Below the pieces are notes generated by a model. It searched no databases. It worked only from the letters and a program-made list of their open reading frames with translations, and was not told the DNA's origin. DNA of 64,000 nucleotides from Amyelois transitella (lineage: Eukaryota; Arthropoda; Insecta; Lepidoptera; Pyralidae): positions 6,663,001-6,727,000 of the forward strand of contig NC_083508.1 of NCBI RefSeq assembly GCF_032362555.1, written 5' to 3'. The translations under genes were made by a program, and so were the position numbers. Below are positions 58,998 to 64,000 of this stretch, piece by piece. Positions within the stretch are counted from its first letter, which is position 1. Every line of letters begins with the position of its first letter.

Positions 58998-61900
58998 CTA
59001 CCTGTCAAATGGTTATTTCAAACGAAAATGTAAAAGAAACAATAAACAAAACGTAAATTAAAAAATCGTTTGTGGGAATATATCAGTACAAAATATCGAG
59101 ACATTTCTTTTACATTATTTGAAACAACAATTTTCCTATTAATCTTAAAAATTCACAAATCTTTAGTAATTTTCGTATTGTAATTGCCCATACACCCCCA
59201 CAAAACGTTTATAAGAAAATTATAATAAAAATAAATTTACATAAATGAATGGGAATCAGCTGAATAAAAGTCATCGATTAATATTGAAATATTTTATTCA
59301 AGTGAGATTAATATTGCACTAATCATTATATTAAATAAATACTGCTTCTGTTTGTAATTACTTATTACATCGTTAACAGGTGGTGTATGAGCAATTCCTG
59401 ATACCGAAATTTTTTTTTTTTTTTTTCAATTGACTGCAATAACATTGATTCATTCAATTTAATAAAAATAATACGGTAGGATATAATTCTAAAACTGTAT
59501 GGCATGCAATCTGCATCATCTTAAGCTAATTAGACAGTTTAATGGAGGAGTTCAGTGAAAATTAAATTCTTAATACCAATGTAACAATTTCCTATATGAT
59601 AATTAAAATACTGATAAACTTCTCCATTAAATATAAATACAATTCTTTTTGGATATGATGATTGAGTTAAACTGACAATAACATAAGAGTCCCACCCCAA
59701 TGCTAGCAAAATAATACTGTTTCCCAAAAATTGTTATCAAATCCTAAGAAAAATATTTACACGAAGCAATTTTCGTCTAGATCTTTGAGAACTTTGTAGA
59801 GAAATCTAATCCATAATAGATGATAGTTTCAGGCCTGAAAAAGCAAGTTTCCTCACGATATTTTAAACTCTCGCCGTAAGAGCACGTTAGTCAAAAAGCT
59901 CATAGTCACATGGCTGCGGCAGGAGTTCACGTTCGCATTGTTTTGTAACACATATGATGTTACAATTTTTCATTAAAAAGTACTATGTATTAGAAATTAT
60001 CTCAAGAGCTTAAGATTTACAACAATCATCATATTCGGAAGGTGCCCAATCCTATCGACTGATTTGTTTATTAGTCAGATTGTAAATAACTTTTAAAATT
60101 CATGTTTATAATTTTTGAAAGAAAAGACGAAGGGAATTTGTTTACGTAGCATTGGTTTGGGACAAAGCAAGTTCATATAAATTCGAAACTTAAAATTTAT
60201 AAATCAGAAATGTTGCTCTCCCGTACATGTTAAGGAGACATGAATTTTTATATTACGGTTATTTAATAGTTAAGACAGTACTTTCTACCGTTCTTCCTAA
60301 TTTACCATAAATCTGTCTAATATTATGTTTTGTCTGTTTTCATTTAAAGTCGAACAAGAAAATAAAAACCGAACAATGAACTTCTACTAATTTTGCAAAC
60401 CACCTGTGTCTTCTATGACAGCCTTGCATAGATGACGTAATAAAAAAAATACACGACACTAGGGTATCATCACAAAAACATTTTTTTTTCTTTAAAGCTC
60501 ATAGTGAGAAACACTTATGAGGGTTTGTGAAATGCAAAATAACGACTTTTTAAACCCAACATTATTCCTTACATGTCATATTTTTAAACCGATTTGTTTT
60601 ACGAGAGGTTCCAAATATAATCATTTGTTGAAACTGTTATATGAATATTCTATGGGAATTTTAAATAGTAACCCAAGAATCAAATATTTTTTCTTCCTAT
60701 TTTACAAAAACAACTTATATTTACTTGTGAGCTAATTACGAGTATTTACAATTATCTTCTAATTTCACTGTTAATATAATAAATGGCGAAACGAGTGCCT
60801 TTGTTACCTCTGTAAACCATTTTTAGTTAGGTAGGAGTATCCTGCGAGTAAAATCGTACAGAGCACGAATACAACAGATTTAAAATAATAAGTCTTATAC
60901 TTTTTCAGTATAAGTAGTATAAGCAGGCGATTGGATTCTTTTTTCATATATTTGACAGTTTATACGACAATATACACCGTTAGTTCTTAATCAGTACACA
61001 AAATTCTAACTCCGTATTTATAATTTTGTTTTTTAAAAATTGGTTAAAGAGTTATAATATTTTGTTTCGATCCTAAATTATTTCTGAAACTGTAATAACA
61101 TTTACGTTTCACTACTATTAGGTCATTCATTAATCATTCTCTCTCGTTCTTACTTTCGCGTGATTTCCGCTAGTTCATACTTTTTTTTGGCTAGTGGTTC
61201 CCGACACCAATATAAAAAAGAATAGGACCACTCCATCTCTTTCCCACGGATGTCGTAAAAAGCAACTAAGGAATAGGCTTATAACAAACCAGCGGAATTC
61301 ACTATTTTCCATGATTTGGTTTAGTCAAACCGTCGAGCTGCATCATTCCTACTCTGACGGGGATCTTCGTTAAAAATACCTCGTAGGTTTAGGTTCTGCG
61401 GATAAGCCGGCCTTCCCTTCCTATTCCTTGGATATGGGATGGCAACATTCACCACTACACGTGCGTTCTCACCACACAAAAACTATGCACGATGCATCTA
61501 GCCACTACCTACTTCCGAGACTTAAATTGCTAAGTCATAGCAACGACGGTAACCGGCCACCTTGAATGACAAATAGCGTGCGCGCAATTACGATAGCGAA
61601 ATTGCACTATTTATTTCTCTTGCTGGCCAGCCAATCCGCAGAAAAGGGGACTAGGGGAAACATCGGGGGTGCGGCGCGGGGGCTTGACCTGAGCAATGAG
61701 CATGAATGAATCCAAAAGTATGTGACTAACGTTTCTCTCTCTCTATCTACCCGATTATCTTACTGTTTTGTTGTTTTCTTTACTTTTGATCTCTTGAATA
61801 AGAATGTGTTCAATATCGGGTACTGCCTTTTTGTTTTGTGTAGTAAATAACAATTAATGGTGTAAAATTATAATCGCAATCAAGACCTCTTAGGTTGAGT

Positions 61901-62144
61901 GTGCAATCGAGAACAGGCAATAATAGGTTGTTAAAGTGACTGTACGATAGGCAAAAGTTATTTAATATATTTATTTGTAAATGAGATGAAAAATGTAGCA
62001 GTTGATCGATAGGCTGCGTAAATTATATTTCCAAATTTGTATTCATTTGATGAAAGAGGCAGACGCAACTAAAAGTTGACCGAAAACTAGGAGTTATTGA
62101 TTGAAGATCGAGTACTCAAAGGTAACAAACACTCGCCCCGACAC
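58998..62144. other. Long AT-rich stretch, probably E(bx) intron
   Basis: No exon with NURF301 similarity was found here on either strand. A T17 run lies at about 59410. CAAGTTTCCTCACGATATTT and CCGTAAGAGCACG at about 59845 look like a dispersed LINE repeat. A SINE-like head lies at 61194-61286, and a further LINE-like leader may follow (61287-61500). Confidence 0.45.
61194..61500 (+). mobile_element. SINE-like/RTE head joined to a different LINE-like leader
   Basis: Positions 61194-61286 match the family head (GTGGTTCCCGACACCAATAT, GGACCACTCCATCTCTTTCC, ATGTCGTAAAAAGCAACTAA). From 61287 the sequence is unlike the SINE body and unlike the RTE leader: CCAGCGGAATTCACTATTTT, GTCGAGCTGCATCATTCC, GATAAGCCGGCCTTCCC. 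It may be the 5' end of another LINE family that uses the same head. Confidence 0.5.
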
Positions 62145-63376
62145 TTAACCCTTTCCATGCGGCTGGCGTAATATCACGTATAACAAAAAACCGTTGGCCA
62201 CACGGTGGGCGTATTATTGCGTCCAAAACAAATCCTTGTGTTAAACGATTAGACCAATGTGAAAGTTGGTTCCCCTGTACTGTAGTTATAAACTCAACAA
62301 CCTTACGAGAAACGGTGGAAAAATACTTACTTATTATTATGTAGATACGAGTGCATGGTTTACGCCGATAGTGTTGTAAGCTTTTTATATCAAAAGTCTA
62401 ATAAAAGGAGAATAATATGAATGGTAAGTTTATTACTTATAATTCTTAATAATGTGTTTTACCTCGAATCCTTTTGATTTCGATAATATTTTTAAAGATA
62501 AATCTTCAGATGAGACTCAAATTGACGAGCATGATGGTTCATGCATATTCACAACCAAATTTTATCGACGATGATGAGATGTCGCAAAGTATTTCATCAA
62601 GAAAACGAGGAAGAAACAATGAAATTTCTCCCGAAACTATTGACGAGGTCAAAGAATCTCAAGTATTTAAAATACCGCAATGAATTTTACAAAATAAAGT
62701 GAATTGTTATGATGACTCTCCAAATCCGATAACACCATGTCCAATACAAACACGATACAATGTACAAGATATGTCAACTAGCCAGTTACTTATTGTACCC
62801 TCATAAATTAAATTTTAAGCTACCCTCGTTACATTTTATTATAACCATATATTTTTTTTAAAAGCATGATAAAATAATATAAAAAAATGTAAAATGAGTA
62901 TGTAAAAAACTGAGTGTTAATTTGCCTATATGCTTGCTCATACCCAGTTGCCCAAAAAATTATTATGATTAATAAAAATTTGATTTCAATATACTACATA
63001 ATCCAGTATTTTTGTATAAAAAATATATATGCAAGAAATTTTATATAAATATTTGATATTTTTTTTTGTATTTTTGCAGCAAATGTTCATTATTCTCAAT
63101 CATAATTTAATTTTGCTCATTTCTGCTAATAAAGACGTTATTGTTTCAAGGTATGGCAACACCAAAATTGTCTATATAATTTCGAAAACGAAATAATACG
63201 CCAACCGCGTCTAGGGAAAAAAAAATACAGGACGCAATAATACGCCTTCCGTACAGTAGAACCATTTTTGTTAGGACGTAATATCTCGCCCATCGTTTTA
63301 TAGAAGGGCCTAAATACAAAGCCGCCCGTACAGAGACGGCGAAATTGAAATAATGCTTCCGCATGGAAAGGGTTAA
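62145..63376. mobile_element. piggyBac-type element, TTAA-flanked, non-autonomous
   Basis: TTAA at 62145-62148 and 63373-63376 flank perfect 14-bp inverted tips CCCTTTCCATGCGG / CCGCATGGAAAGGG. Subterminal motifs mirror each other: GGGCGTATTATTGCGTCC at about 62207 and GGACGCAATAATACGCC at about 63231. TTAA duplication is diagnostic for piggyBac transposition. The 1.2-kb interior is too short for a ~600-residue transposase. Confidence 0.85.
62510..62683 (+). pseudogene. Small ORF inside the piggyBac-type element
   Basis: 57 codons: QPNFIDDDEMSQSISSRKRG and NNEISPETIDEVKESQVFK. It is acidic and Ser-rich like the disordered N-termini of some piggyBac transposases, but no conserved transposase motif is present. 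I read it as a possible remnant of the transposase start; the match is weak. Confidence 0.35.
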
Positions 63377-64000
63377 AATTATTTTGTTATTTGTTTAGTG
63401 ATTCGTATAAATTCTATCCATATACAATGAAGTAAATGGTAGATCATTACTTAAGTACTAATAATACCAAATGCTACGGTATTAATTACATACATTAAAA
63501 CAATTTCTTTTAGAACAGAAACAATCTTTGGTGTATTAAACATTATTAATATTGTCAACTAATAAGTTTCATGACACAAACAGTGAGTCCAGTCTTATAT
63601 TTATTAAAATTAAATAATTGCCTATAAAAAACCATCACATACATTTTTTTTTACTACTATCTAAATAATGTACTATTAACGGAGTAATGTGTTATGTCGT
63701 GTCGGGTTACGTTCTGATATTTCTACGTGTCATCCAATGTGTACGAAACGTATAAAGAATCTTTGTTGTCAAATATTTTTGTACTAAAAGTGTTTAGAAT
63801 AACACTTCATTCCTAAATCTCAACAAAATGTAAGGGACCCGATTTAATTGCCATTTAAACAAGCCTCACGTGATGATTGTCATTTTATTAGAAAAAAATA
63901 CCATTCCGGATGACAAAATTGAGAAGGTCATGTGAGACTCGCACGACATTTCACAGACTTTCAATTATTTACAGACTTTTAATTACTTCCATACAAAAAG
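63377..64000. other. AT-rich DNA at right window edge
   Basis: Nothing recognised; probably still E(bx) intron or intergenic. No SINE or LINE piece of the families seen elsewhere. Confidence 0.35.

Noticed and set aside
58998-59001. Alternative acceptor four bases upstream for the 51-nt NURF301 exon
   Set aside because: Using CAG/GTAG would add four bases and break the frame; TAG/AAATCC keeps it open.

Overview
The window is a stretch of animal nuclear DNA, almost certainly from a moth or butterfly. Genes have short spliced exons with GT/AG introns in AT-rich DNA. The repeats are of lepidopteran type: a tRNA-headed SINE, Kabuki-like and mag-like LTR elements, RTE, Jockey and CR1 LINEs, mariner relics, a piggyBac-type element with TTAA ends, and Helitron-like ends in CTAGT. 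There is no operon structure. All assignments come from reading the sequence and recalling families; no database search was run.

Host genes, left to right. (1) The 3' part of a BACK/Kelch gene closest to actin-binding protein IPP (+, six exons, 1584-11232; the BTB part lies left of the window). (2) A complete LanC-like gene (-, eight exons, 15981-12857), convergent with Ipp. (3) A complete CREB transcription factor gene (+, 38241-42313) with KID and bZIP, plus an in-frame candidate cassette exon and an intronic cluster of CRE sites. (4) An intronless Rad23 gene (+, 48419-49390). (5) The last seven exons of the NURF301/BPTF/E(bx) chromatin-remodelling subunit (-, 58997-54454), encoding two PHD fingers and the bromodomain. 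Rad23 and the two convergent genes look like housekeeping functions, CREB and NURF301 are nuclear regulators; nothing suggests a functional cluster.

Mobile DNA fills much of the rest. An apparently intact RTE-clade LINE with a perfect 12-bp target duplication sits in an Ipp intron. Its first ~100 bp and last ~45 bp are shared with a ~250-bp short element that occurs at least seven times here, so that short element looks like a SINE-like satellite of this LINE. From 17.5 to 37.5 kb lies a transposon island. It holds a nearly intact Kabuki/CsRn1-like Ty3/gypsy element (minus strand), followed by a truncated RTE copy split by nested insertions. One insertion is a short non-autonomous LTR element that shares the PBS and PPT context of the Kabuki-like element and itself contains a Jockey LINE. 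Another is an 8.8-kb mag-like LTR element whose two 200-bp LTRs read as identical although its interior is a patchwork (split gag, CR1 insert, LINE tail, integrase scrap, two tandem arrays). The island ends directly upstream of the CREB first exon.

The right part holds smaller relics: the tRNA-SINE, two mariner remnants, a Helitron-like copy, several near-perfect hairpins and a piggyBac-type element at 62.1-63.4 kb. The most unusual points are the LINE/SINE pair with shared ends, the mag-like element with identical LTRs around a scrambled interior, the higher-order repeat array inside it, a minisatellite that repeats the Ipp stop codon, and the CRE cluster in the CREB intron before the bZIP exons.
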